Source: Streptomyces griseus
GTDB taxonomy: Bacteria; Actinomycetota; Actinomycetes; Streptomycetales; Streptomycetaceae
Length of the DNA stretch: 64,000 nucleotides
Direction: 5' to 3'
Assembly: GCF_900460065.1 (NCBI RefSeq)
Contig: NZ_UAVD01000027.1
Location: forward strand, 362,759 to 426,758
This document shows, one piece after another, positions 1 to 8,129 of the stretch. Each line of letters opens with the position of its first letter. Position 1 is the first letter of the stretch. The position numbers were made by a program, and so were the translations under genes. A model generated the notes under the pieces. The model saw only the letters and a list, made by a program, of their open reading frames with translations, ran no database searches and had not been told where the DNA came from.

Positions 1-1493
1 TCGTCGGATCGGGCCGCACGGCCAACCACACCCCCTTCACCGGGGAGAAGCTGGCCGACCTGCCCGAGTCCACCCCCGAGGACGTCGCCACCGCCTTCGA
101 CCGGGCCCGCGCCGCCCAGCCCGTCTGGGCCGCCCTCCCCGTACGGCAGCGCGCCGCCGTCCTGCTGCGCTTCCACGACCTCGTCCTCGGCCGCCAGGCC
201 GAGGTCCTCGACCTCATCCAGCTGGAGACCGGCAAGGCCCGCCTGCACGCCCACGAGGAGGTGCAGGCCATCGCCATCGCCGCCCGCCACTACGGGCGCA
301 AGGCCGCCGCCTACCTCAAGCCCCGCCGCCACACCGGTGTGGTCCCGGTCCTCACCAAGGTCACCGAGCTGCGGCAGCCGCGCGGCGTCGTCGGCCAGAT
401 CGCCCCCTGGAACTACCCGCTGGAGCTCTCCGTGGGCGACGCGCTGCCCGCGTTCGTCTCCGGCAACGCCGTCGTGATGAAGCCCGACACGGAGACCGCG
501 CTCACCGCCCTGTGGGCCCGGGACCTGCTGATCGAGGCCGGGCTGCCCGCCGAGGTCTTCCAGGTCGTCCTCGGCGAGGGGCCCGTCGTGGGCCCCGAGG
601 TCGTCAGCCGCGCCGACTACGTCTCCTTCACCGGCTCCACCCGCACCGGCCGCGAGGTCGCCGTCGGCGCCGCGTCCCGGCTGGTCGGCGTCTCCCTGGA
701 GCTCGGCGGCAAGAACGCCATGCTCGTGCTGAAGGACGCCGACGTCGAGAAGGCCGCCGCCGGAGCCGTCCGCGCCTGCTTCGCCTCCGCCGGACAGCTC
801 TGCATCTCCATCGAGCGGCTGTACGTCCACGAGTCGATCGCCGACGACTTCGTGGAGCGCTTCGCCACCCGGACGAAGGCCATGCGGCTCGGCAGCGCCC
901 TCGCCTACGGGGCCGACATGGGCTCCCTCGTCGGCGAACGCCAGCTGGAGGCCGTCACGCGCCACGTGGACGAGGCCGTCGAGAAGGGTGCGACGCTCGT
1001 CGCCGGCGGCGTGGCCCGCCCCGACATCGGCCCCCTGTTCTACGAGCCGACCATCCTCGACGGGGTGGAGGCCCCGATGGCCGTCTGCACCGAGGAGACC
1101 TTCGGGCCGGTCGTCTCGATCTACCGCTTCCGTGACGAGGACGAGGTGATCGCGCTGGCCAACGCCACCCCGTACGGCCTCAACTCCAGCGTCTGGACCA
1201 CCGACTCCCGGCGCGGCCACCGGGTCGCGGCCCGGCTGCGCACCGGCACCGTCAACATCAACGAGGGGTTCGCCCCCGCCTACGGCAGCGTCCAGGCCCC
1301 GATGGGCGGCATGAAGGACTCCGGCCTCGGCCGGCGGCACGGCTCCGAGGGCATCCTCAAGTACACCGAGGCCCAGACCGTCGCCCAGCAGCGGCTGATG
1401 CCGCTCGCGCCCTCCTTCGGGCTGGACGACGAGAAGTACGCCGCGCTCATGACCAGCAGCCTCAAGGCGATGAAGGCCTTCCGGCTGCGCTGA
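1..1493 (+). CDS. succinate-semialdehyde dehydrogenase (NAD(P)+), 5' end outside window
   Basis: Aldehyde dehydrogenase superfamily enzyme that should oxidise succinic semialdehyde to succinate in the cytoplasm (end of the GABA shunt). The frame is open from base 3, so the N-terminus lies upstream of the window; the first visible ATG (261) is internal. Visible family marks are the NAD-fold segment PWNYPLE, the FTGSTRTG loop, the catalytic Glu region LELGGKNAM, the catalytic Cys in SAGQLCIS and the late motif EETFGPVVSIYRF. Roughly 495 residues are visible against a usual 480-540. Stop TGA at 1491-1493; the next gene starts 62 bases on, in the same direction, so co-transcription is likely. Substrate assignment is by family resemblance only; another aliphatic aldehyde is possible. 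Confidence 0.88.
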   Translation, partial: VGSGRTANHTPFTGEKLADLPESTPEDVATAFDRARAAQPVWAALPVRQRAAVLLRFHDLVLGRQAEVLDLIQLETGKARLHAHEEVQAIAIAARHYGRKAAAYLKPRRHTGVVPVLTKVTELRQPRGVVGQIAPWNYPLELSVGDALPAFVSGNAVVMKPDTETALTALWARDLLIEAGLPAEVFQVVLGEGPVVGPEVVSRADYVSFTGSTRTGREVAVGAASRLVGVSLELGGKNAMLVLKDADVEKAAAGAVRACFASAGQLCISIERLYVHESIADDFVERFATRTKAMRLGSALAYGADMGSLVGERQLEAVTRHVDEAVEKGATLVAGGVARPDIGPLFYEPTILDGVEAPMAVCTEETFGPVVSIYRFRDEDEVIALANATPYGLNSSVWTTDSRRGHRVAARLRTGTVNINEGFAPAYGSVQAPMGGMKDSGLGRRHGSEGILKYTEAQTVAQQRLMPLAPSFGLDDEKYAALMTSSLKAMKAFRLR

Positions 1494-1554
1494 ACGCCCC
1501 GAGGGCCGCGGCGACGTCCGCCCTTTTCGTACCGATTCCGTTTCGAGGAGTGCC

Positions 1555-3465
1555 ATGTCCCAGGACAGCCATGCCCAGAACCGGGCCGTGAGCCCCGCGC
1601 CGACGGACCCTGTCCCGGCGAGCCCTGTGCCGGCCGAGGACGACGCCGCGTACGACTACGACGTCCTGGTCGTCGGATCGGGCTTCGGGGGCGCGGTGTC
1701 GGCGCTCCGGCTGACCGAGAAGGGGTACCGCGTCGGAGTCCTGGAGGCGGGCCGCCGCTTCACCCCCGGCACCCTCCCCAAGACCTCCTGGGACCTGAAG
1801 AACTACCTCTGGGCGCCCGCCCTCGGCCTCTTCGGCCTCCAGCGCATCCACCTCCTCGGCAACGTCATGGTGCTCGCCGGGGCCGGGGTCGGCGGCGGAT
1901 CGCTCAACTACGCCAACACCCTGTACGTGCCGCCCGCCCCGTTCTTCGAGGACCGCCAGTGGGCCTCGATCACCGACTGGCAGGACGAGCTGAAGCCGTA
2001 CTACGACCAGGCCCGCCGGATGCTCGGGGTCCGTCTCAACCCGACGATGACCCCGTCCGACATCCACCTCAAGGCCGTCGCGCAGGCCATGGGCGTCGGC
2101 GACACCTTCCACATGACCCCGGTCGGCGTCTTCTTCGGCGACGGCAAGGACGCCGACGGCACCGCGCGGGCCAAGGCCGGCTCCACCGTCCCCGATCCGT
2201 ACTTCGGCGGCGCGGGCCCCGACCGCAAGGCCTGCACCGAGTGCGGCGAGTGCATGACGGGCTGCCGCCACGGCGCGAAGAACACCCTCAACGAGAACTA
2301 CCTGTACCTCGCCGAGCGGGCCGGAGCGGTTATCCACCCGATGACCTCCGTCGTCGCCGTCACCGACGACCCCGAGGGCGGCTACCGCGTCCTCACGGTC
2401 CCCACCGACCGCCGCCGCCGGGCGAAGCCCACGAGGCTGCGCGCCCGCAAGGTCGTCGTCGCCGCCGGGACGTACGGCACCCAGACCCTCCTGCACACCA
2501 TGAAGGACCGGGGACTGCTGCCCCGCCTCTCCGCGAAGCTCGGCGAGCTGACCCGGACCAACTCCGAGGGTCTGGTGGGCGCGCAGACCAGCGACCGCCG
2601 CTACCGCAGGAAGCACGGCACCGCCAAGGCCGACTTCACCCGGGGCGTCGCCATCACCTCGTCGATCCACCCCGACGACAACACCCACATCGAGCCCGTC
2701 CGCTACGGCCGGGGCTCCAACGCCATGGGCGCGCTGACGGTCCTCCAGGTCCCCTACGGGGCCCACCGGGTGCGCGGCTGGATCGCCAACATGGTCAAGC
2801 ACCCCACCCTCGCCGCCCGTTCGCTCTCCAACCGCCGCTGGTCCGAGCGCACCATCATCGGCCTGGTCATGCAGTCGCTGGACAACTCCCTGACCACGTA
2901 CCGCAAACCGGGCGGCGTCGGAAAGGGCCTGCTCACCGCCCGCCAGGGCCACGGCGCCCCCAACCCGACGCAGATCCCGGAGGCGACCCTCGGCGCGAGC
3001 CTGCTCGCCGAGGAGATCAACGGCTTCGCCGGGTCCAACGTCGGCGAGCTGATGGGCACCCCGCTCACCGCCCACTTCCTCGGCGGCTGCCCGATCGGCG
3101 CGAGCGCCGAGGAAGGCGTCATCGACCCGTACCACCGGCTCTACGGCCACCCCGGCATCAGCGTCGTCGACGGCTCCGCGGTCTCCGCCAACCTCGGCGT
3201 CAACCCCTCGCTGACCATCACGGCCCAGGCCGAACGCGCGATGTCCTTCTGGCCCAACAAGGGCGAGGCGGACCCGCGCCCGGAGCAGGGCGGGGCCTAC
3301 GAGCGGCTCACCCCCGTCGAGCCGCTCGCGCCGACCGTGCCGAAGGAGGCGTTCGGCGCGCTGAAGCTGCCGTTCCTGGGCATCCCCGTGGTGCCGCCGA
3401 AGGGGACGGCGGAGGCCGGGGCGGACGTGAAGGGCGTCGGGAACACACCCGTACCCAATCCGTGA
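1555..3465 (+). CDS. GMC-family FAD oxidoreductase (ChoD-like) with ferredoxin-like Cys motif
   Basis: Flavin-dependent oxidoreductase of the glucose-methanol-choline family, 636 aa. The Rossmann FAD motif GSGFGG lies at residues 41-46 and the C-terminal GMC half carries GHPGISVVDGSAVSANLGVN. An inserted cluster C227-x2-C230-x2-C233-x3-C237 followed by HGAKNTL resembles a 4Fe-4S ferredoxin motif and recurs in actinobacterial relatives of M. tuberculosis ChoD, which also sits near guaA/guaB. ATG at 1555 is preceded by GAGGAG at 1544-1549. No signal peptide is evident. It follows the aldehyde dehydrogenase directly, suggesting an alcohol-to-aldehyde-to-acid sequence, but the substrate cannot be read from the sequence; steroid oxidase annotation would be over-precise. 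Confidence 0.88.
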   Translation: MSQDSHAQNRAVSPAPTDPVPASPVPAEDDAAYDYDVLVVGSGFGGAVSALRLTEKGYRVGVLEAGRRFTPGTLPKTSWDLKNYLWAPALGLFGLQRIHLLGNVMVLAGAGVGGGSLNYANTLYVPPAPFFEDRQWASITDWQDELKPYYDQARRMLGVRLNPTMTPSDIHLKAVAQAMGVGDTFHMTPVGVFFGDGKDADGTARAKAGSTVPDPYFGGAGPDRKACTECGECMTGCRHGAKNTLNENYLYLAERAGAVIHPMTSVVAVTDDPEGGYRVLTVPTDRRRRAKPTRLRARKVVVAAGTYGTQTLLHTMKDRGLLPRLSAKLGELTRTNSEGLVGAQTSDRRYRRKHGTAKADFTRGVAITSSIHPDDNTHIEPVRYGRGSNAMGALTVLQVPYGAHRVRGWIANMVKHPTLAARSLSNRRWSERTIIGLVMQSLDNSLTTYRKPGGVGKGLLTARQGHGAPNPTQIPEATLGASLLAEEINGFAGSNVGELMGTPLTAHFLGGCPIGASAEEGVIDPYHRLYGHPGISVVDGSAVSANLGVNPSLTITAQAERAMSFWPNKGEADPRPEQGGAYERLTPVEPLAPTVPKEAFGALKLPFLGIPVVPPKGTAEAGADVKGVGNTPVPNP

Positions 3466-3567
3466 TCTTCATCCGGGCAACTCTTCGGCGAGCTGCGCGG
3501 TCGAACCCGTACCGCGACAACTGCCACAGCGGCCCCCACAGCTCCTGCCGAGTTCCAGAGGTCCCCG

Positions 3568-5304
3568 ATGACACCCTGTTCCCCGAGGTCCGCGCTGCAC
3601 CGCGCGGCGGGCTCCCTCGCCGCCACGGGCCTGCTGGCCGCGGCCACGCTCGCCGGGACCGCCGCCCCGGCGCACGCCGCCGACCTCCCGGTGCTCGTCC
3701 TCGGCGGCCCCGCCGAGACCGCCCTGTACCCGTACCCGCGGAGCGGTGAACCGGAGCGGTCCACGGTCGGATTCACCGTCGACAACCCGGGCGGGGAGGA
3801 GGGGGACGAGGACGACGAGACGGAGTTCACCGTCACCTTCGACCTCAGCGGCCTCGCGGGCGTCGCCGACGCGGCGGTCGGGGAGAACGCGGACTGCGAG
3901 GTCACCGGAGCGAAGGCGGTCTGCACGGACCGCGGCATCCGGTCCGGTCTCCGGGGTATCGGCGACCTCCTGCTCACCGCCGCCGAGGGCAGCGAGGAGG
4001 GCGACACCGGCACGATCACGGTGACCGGGCGGTCGAAGGGCGCGACCTTCACCCCGTTCACCACCGAGGTCACCGTCGGCGGCCCCGACCTCGTGATGGA
4101 GGAGCTCCCCTTCAAGGAGCGGACGAAGCCGGGCGACAAGCAGCAGGCCCCGATCACGTTCACCAACCGGGGCACCCGCGACGCCGAGGGCGTCCTCCTC
4201 GGCCTGGTGTACTCCCGCGGCCTCGACATCCCCGAGCGCTACTCCAACTGCGCGTACACCGAGGACGACGCGGGCCCCCGGGGCTCCGGCCGGACCACCG
4301 TCCTCTGCTCCGTCCCGGGCTCCTTCGAGGTGGGCGCGACCTACACCCTGGAGACCCCGCTGACCATCGAGGCCACCACCCGCGCCTACCAGGACACGTT
4401 CGTCTACAGCATCCACGAGGACAGCGCCGACCGGCGCGGGGACCGGCGCGCGGGCGCCCCCTTCGAGCGCGGCGACGGCAGCGTCCTGCGGGCCGTTCCG
4501 GTGAAGGCCCCGAAGACGGGTGCGGCCGTCGCCCGGGGCGGAGACCTCGCCCCGTGGGACAACCAGCACGAGGCCGACTTCCGTACGGAGAACACGGCCG
4601 ACTTCGTGGCGTACGGCGACCGGGTTTCCGGTGCCGAGGGTTCCACGGTCAAGGCCGACCTCGGCTTCCGCAACGAGGGCCCGGCCTGGATCGGACACCT
4701 CCGCTCGGGCGAGGCCGTCGCCACCCTCGACTTCACCGTCCCCCGGGGCGCGACCGTCACCGCGAAGCCCGGCCTCTGCCGCGCCGCTACCGCGGCCGGC
4801 GGACACCGCGAGGACCAGACGAGCCCCGCGCCGCGCTACCTCTGCCCCACTACGGCTGCGGTGCGGGACGACGGCGGCCTCGACCTGCCGTTCGAGCTGC
4901 GGATCGACGAGGCCCTGGTGGGCGCGGAGGGGGCGGTCACCGTCCGCGCCCCCTGGCTCCAGAACCCGAAGCTGCCGTTCGACCCCGAACCCGTCAACAA
5001 CACCGCGTACCTGGTCCTCAACGGCGAGAGCGGCGGCTCCGGGCCCGGCGGCCCGACGGGCGGCTCCGGACAACCGCCCACCCCGGCCCCGGACCCGGCG
5101 GAGAGCCCGTCCGGCGCCCCCGGCCCCTCGGCCTCCGCCACGCCCGGCGGCTCGGCGGGTACGGCCGGGGGCTCCGGCGGCGGGGGCGGCCTCGCCGCGA
5201 CGGGGTCGAGCGCGCTGATCGCCTCGGGCGCGGCGACCGCCGCGCTGGCGGCGGGCCTGGTGCTGTTCACGGCGGCACGGCGACGGGCCGCGCGGCACGA
5301 CTGA
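3568..5304 (+). CDS. secreted, sortase-E-type (LAXTG) wall-anchored protein
   Basis: Secreted protein of 578 aa. A signal peptide covers about residues 1-37 (basic start, LAATGLLAAATLAG core, AHA-A cleavage-like site). The C-terminus is a full cell-wall sorting signal: LAATG at residues 541-545, hydrophobic segment ALIASGAATAALAAGLVLF, then basic tail ARRRAARHD. LAXTG is the pentapeptide used by class E sortases of Streptomyces (as for long chaplins). The intervening region is Ig-like/DUF11-like beta-rich repeats with a few conserved Cys, and residues about 490-535 are a Gly/Pro/Ser wall-spanning linker. Start ATG 3568 has AGAGG at 3557-3561. Function unknown: surface adhesin or structural protein is plausible. 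It is followed by two hairpins, so probably monocistronic. Confidence 0.85.
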   Translation: MTPCSPRSALHRAAGSLAATGLLAAATLAGTAAPAHAADLPVLVLGGPAETALYPYPRSGEPERSTVGFTVDNPGGEEGDEDDETEFTVTFDLSGLAGVADAAVGENADCEVTGAKAVCTDRGIRSGLRGIGDLLLTAAEGSEEGDTGTITVTGRSKGATFTPFTTEVTVGGPDLVMEELPFKERTKPGDKQQAPITFTNRGTRDAEGVLLGLVYSRGLDIPERYSNCAYTEDDAGPRGSGRTTVLCSVPGSFEVGATYTLETPLTIEATTRAYQDTFVYSIHEDSADRRGDRRAGAPFERGDGSVLRAVPVKAPKTGAAVARGGDLAPWDNQHEADFRTENTADFVAYGDRVSGAEGSTVKADLGFRNEGPAWIGHLRSGEAVATLDFTVPRGATVTAKPGLCRAATAAGGHREDQTSPAPRYLCPTTAAVRDDGGLDLPFELRIDEALVGAEGAVTVRAPWLQNPKLPFDPEPVNNTAYLVLNGESGGSGPGGPTGGSGQPPTPAPDPAESPSGAPGPSASATPGGSAGTAGGSGGGGGLAATGSSALIASGAATAALAAGLVLFTAARRRAARHD

Positions 5305-5345
5305 CCCGCGGCGGAGGCGCGGCGGAGAAGAGAGTCGTGGAGAGG

Positions 5346-5373
5346 GGGCGGAGGAGGGAACGGGCCTCCGCCC
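5346..5373 (+). terminator. hairpin terminator after the LAXTG protein gene
   Basis: GGGCGGAGG (5346-5354) and CCTCCGCCC (5365-5373) form a perfect 9-bp stem with a 10-base loop, 42 bases after the stop codon. There is no U-tract, as is usual in Streptomyces. Confidence 0.55.
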
Positions 5374-5385
5374 GGAGATGTTCCG

Positions 5386-5422
5386 ATGCGGCCGACCCGG
5401 GCGTCCCCGGGTACGGCCGCAT
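5386..5422. terminator. second long hairpin between convergent genes
   Basis: ATGCGGCCG (5386-5394) pairs with CGGCCGCAT (5414-5422), with further CCGGG/CCGGG pairing inside. Together with the previous hairpin it may stop transcription from both sides. The rest of the 383-base gap 5305-5687 holds no gene I can support: the short ORFs on either strand have no ribosome site or recognisable family. Confidence 0.45.
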
Positions 5423-5687
5423 ATGGGGTGACCGGGCCGCTGTCCCCTGCGGACCGGTCACATACGCCGGGTCGTGGTCCCACGACGCACCTGCGGTACG
5501 TCACACTCCCCGGCGGAGCCACGCGTGGTTTCCTGCCGACGCCGCCCCTGGTTGGCACGGACATCAGGCTCAACGAAGGCACCGCGCTCCCGGTCACGCG
5601 CCGTACGGGTGAGACGGGCCCCGAACGCAGATACGGCCCGTGCGAGGCGGGTGGAGAACCGTTCCGTCCGGGCGCCGCCCATCGCTC

Positions 5688-5984
5688 TCACACCCGGCCG
5701 CGGCACAGCTCCAGGAGCGTCATCGCCAGGGCGGTGCCCGGCTTGCCCAGCGCCTCCCTGTAGTGGCCGAGCACGGCCGTCTCCCGGGAGAGGTTGACCC
5801 GCCGGCCGCCGGAGGTGATCCGGGCCTCCTGGATCACCGACGAGACGGCCATCCGTTCCTGGACGAGGCCGATGATCCGGTCGTCGAGAGCGTCGATGCG
5901 CTCCCGTGCGCCGCCGATCAGGGCGGCTGCCTCGTCGGTGCGCGCGCCGGTGGCCGCGGTGGTGTCCGTGGTGCTGCTGCTCAT
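5688..5984 (-). CDS. aroQ: chorismate mutase, AroQ type
   Basis: Small monofunctional chorismate mutase (98 aa) converting chorismate to prephenate, the branch to phenylalanine and tyrosine. The AroQ helical pattern is visible: R-I-D-A-L-D-D-R-I-I near residues 29-38, then a Q-E-R segment, R-x-x-x-L-S-R-E-T and a final short helix. Length matches stand-alone actinobacterial AroQ enzymes (90-110 aa). ATG at 5984 has GGGAG about 9 bases upstream on the minus strand. It lies 108 bases downstream of the stop of an aromatic leader peptide and behind an 11-bp hairpin, which suggests control by transcription attenuation. No prephenate dehydratase or dehydrogenase is next to it; guaA is divergent. 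Confidence 0.9.
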   Translation of the reverse strand: MSSSTTDTTAATGARTDEAAALIGGARERIDALDDRIIGLVQERMAVSSVIQEARITSGGRRVNLSRETAVLGHYREALGKPGTALAMTLLELCRGRV

Positions 5985-6042
5985 GGTGGTGACTCCCGGT
6001 GGGGTGACGGCCCCCCGGAGCTACGGACCCGGACACGCGAGA

Positions 6043-6068
6043 CGCCCCGGGCCTGTCGGCCCGGGGCG
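6043..6068 (-). terminator. attenuator-type hairpin in the leader of the chorismate mutase gene
   Basis: Perfect 11-bp GC stem CGCCCCGGGCC/GGCCCGGGGCG (6043-6053 with 6058-6068) and a 4-base loop, lying between the leader-peptide stop codon and the aroQ ribosome site. On the minus strand it is followed by TCTCGCGTGT. Its place inside the leader, upstream of the start codon, fits a regulated (attenuator) terminator rather than an operon end. Direct proof would be a short transcript ending near 6035. Confidence 0.6.
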
Positions 6069-6092
6069 CCTGGAACGTTGCTTGTCAGTAGC

Positions 6093-6164
6093 TCAAGCAG
6101 CACGACCATGGCAGCCGGCGGGCCGGATGCCATAGGTAAAGACGAAGGTCGTGTGCTGACGCAT
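6093..6164 (-). CDS. aromatic leader peptide (23 aa) upstream of chorismate mutase
   Basis: Short ORF of 23 codons plus stop. Residues 5-11 read TTFVFTY: two Phe and one Tyr within five codons, using TTC, TTT and TAT. TTT and TAT are very rare in this high-GC genome, as expected of control codons. CAGCACACGACC (6158-6147) can pair, with a 2-base bulge, to GGTCGTGCTG (6107-6098), bracketing the aromatic codons. A second small stem TGCTTG/CAAGCA (6079-6084 with 6094-6099) overlaps the stop codon, and the 11-bp hairpin follows. There is no Shine-Dalgarno; a TACTGT -10-like element ends 4 bases before the ATG, so the mRNA is probably leaderless. Role inferred: stalling at Phe/Tyr codons relieves termination before aroQ. 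Confidence 0.62.
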   Translation of the reverse strand: MRQHTTFVFTYGIRPAGCHGRAA

Positions 6165-6200
6165 GGGGACAGTATGGCCCCGGCCCGGCGGCCCCCACAA
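6165..6200 (-). promoter_or_regulatory. putative promoter for the leader peptide/chorismate mutase transcript
   Basis: Minus-strand TACTGT (6174-6169) matches the TAnnnT -10 pattern and is separated from the leader ATG by only four bases, implying a start site at or next to the ATG. A TTGTGG-like -35 lies about 20 bases upstream, a longer spacer than ideal. The remaining gap up to the guaA start (6362) has no other recognisable gene. Confidence 0.4.
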
Positions 6201-6361
6201 AACGGGGCCCGGATCCTGAGACGCCCCGCCCGCCGGTCCGCCGACGCCCCGCGAACCGATCTCGGGGCGTCGGCCCCCGCCCCCGGCCCGGCGGAGGGTC
6301 CGCGCACGGCCGGTAGAATCGGAAGAACCGACCCCCTTCACCACCGCCGGAAGGCCGCCCC

Positions 6362-7948
6362 GTGCCAGCAGCACCCCCCGCCGCCCCCGACGCCACGGCC
6401 GACGTGGTCCTCGTCGTCGACTTCGGCGCGCAGTACGCCCAGCTCATCGCCCGCCGAGTCCGTGAGGCCCGGGTCTACAGCGAGATCGTCCCGTCCACCA
6501 TGCCGGTGGCCGAGATGCTGGCGAAGAACCCGCGCGCGATCATCCTCTCCGGCGGCCCCTCGTCGGTGTACGCGGAGGGCGCGCCGTCCCTGGACCGCGC
6601 GATCTTCGAGGCCGGGGTGCCGGTCTTCGGCATGTGCTACGGCTTCCAGCTGATGGCCACCGCGCTCGGCGGCACGGTCGACGACAACGGGGCCCGCGAG
6701 TACGGCCGTACCCCCCTGCACGTCACCAAGGCGGGCTCGACCCTCTTCGAGGGCACGCCCACCGAGCAGCCGGTGTGGATGTCGCACGGCGACGCCTGCT
6801 CGGCGGCCCCCGAGGGCTTCGCCGTCACCGCGTCCACCGACGTGGTCCCGGTCGCCGCCTTCGAGAACGACGAGAAGAAGCTCTACGGCGTCCAGTACCA
6901 CCCGGAGGTCATGCACTCCACCCACGGCCAGCAGGTCCTGGAGCACTTCCTCTACCGCGGCGCGGGCATCGAGCCGAACTGGACCACCACCAACGTGGTC
7001 GAGGAGCAGATCGCCCTCATCCGCGAGCAGGTCGGCGACAAGCGCGCCATCTGCGGCCTCTCCGGCGGTGTGGACTCCGCGGTCGCCGCGGCCCTCGTCC
7101 AGAAGGCCATCGGCTCCCAGCTCACCTGCGTGTACGTGGACCACGGCCTCATGCGCAAGGGCGAGACCGAGCAGGTCGAGAAGGACTTCGTCGCCGCGAC
7201 CGGCGCGAAGCTCAAGGTGGTCGACGCGGAGAAGCGCTTCCTCGACGCCCTGGCCGGTGTGTCCGACCCGGAGCAGAAGCGGAAGATCATCGGCCGCGAG
7301 TTCATCCGCGTCTTCGAGCAGGCCCAGCTGGAGATCCTCCAGGAGGAGGGCCCCGAGGTCGCCTTCCTCGTCCAGGGCACGCTCTACCCCGACGTGGTCG
7401 AGTCCGGCGGCGGCACCGGCACCGCCAACATCAAGTCCCACCACAACGTCGGCGGCCTCCCCGACGACATCGAGTTCGAGCTCGTCGAGCCGCTGCGCCA
7501 GCTGTTCAAGGACGAGGTCCGGATGGTCGGCCAGGAGCTGGGCCTCCCCGACGAGATCGTCCAGCGCCAGCCGTTCCCCGGCCCCGGCCTCGGCATCCGC
7601 ATCGTCGGCGAGGTCACCAAGGAGCGCCTGGACCTGCTCCGCGACGCCGACGCCATCGCCCGTGAGGAGCTGACGGCGGCCGGGCTGGACCGCGACATCT
7701 GGCAGTGCCCCGTGGTCCTCCTCGCCGACGTCCGCTCGGTCGGCGTGCAGGGCGACGGCCGCACCTACGGTCACCCGATCGTGCTGCGCCCGGTCTCCTC
7801 CGAGGACGCCATGACGGCCGACTGGTCGCGCCTGCCGTACGAGACGCTGGCGAAGATCTCCACCCGCATCACCAACGAGGTCGCCGAGGTCAACCGCGTC
7901 GTCCTCGACGTGACGAGCAAGCCGCCGGGGACCATCGAGTGGGAGTGA
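6362..7948 (+). CDS. guaA: GMP synthase (glutamine-hydrolysing)
   Basis: Cytoplasmic enzyme that aminates XMP to GMP using glutamine and ATP, 528 aa. The N-terminal class I glutamine amidotransferase domain has the nucleophile in GMCYGF (Cys92) and the His/Glu of YHPEVMHS; the ATP pyrophosphatase P-loop is GLSGGVDSAV, followed by the dimerisation domain with QPFPGPGLGIRI and the C-terminal KPPGTIEWE. The start is GTG at 6362 with GGAAGG at about 6349. Length and all motifs are standard, with nothing broken. It is divergent from the aroQ leader transcript. Confidence 0.97.
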   Translation: MPAAPPAAPDATADVVLVVDFGAQYAQLIARRVREARVYSEIVPSTMPVAEMLAKNPRAIILSGGPSSVYAEGAPSLDRAIFEAGVPVFGMCYGFQLMATALGGTVDDNGAREYGRTPLHVTKAGSTLFEGTPTEQPVWMSHGDACSAAPEGFAVTASTDVVPVAAFENDEKKLYGVQYHPEVMHSTHGQQVLEHFLYRGAGIEPNWTTTNVVEEQIALIREQVGDKRAICGLSGGVDSAVAAALVQKAIGSQLTCVYVDHGLMRKGETEQVEKDFVAATGAKLKVVDAEKRFLDALAGVSDPEQKRKIIGREFIRVFEQAQLEILQEEGPEVAFLVQGTLYPDVVESGGGTGTANIKSHHNVGGLPDDIEFELVEPLRQLFKDEVRMVGQELGLPDEIVQRQPFPGPGLGIRIVGEVTKERLDLLRDADAIAREELTAAGLDRDIWQCPVVLLADVRSVGVQGDGRTYGHPIVLRPVSSEDAMTADWSRLPYETLAKISTRITNEVAEVNRVVLDVTSKPPGTIEWE

Positions 7949-8129
7949 CCTTTCCCGCTCTCTGAGCTCCCACGTCAACGCCGATGCCGTCGCTCATTCG
8001 TTTGGGCGGCGGCATTGTCGTCGAGGTGGGTAGCGGACGATTCGGTGGAGCGTGATCGGGCGATCAGCCGGCGCCGTCCGGAGGAAATCCCTGGCACCGG
8101 CCTCGCCGCCCGTGCCAGGCTCCTCCACC

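Noticed and set aside
3469..5298. 609-codon minus-strand frame opposite the LAXTG protein gene
   Set aside because: Arg/Gly/Ala-rich antisense shadow with no ribosome site or motif, whereas the plus frame has a signal peptide and a sorting signal.
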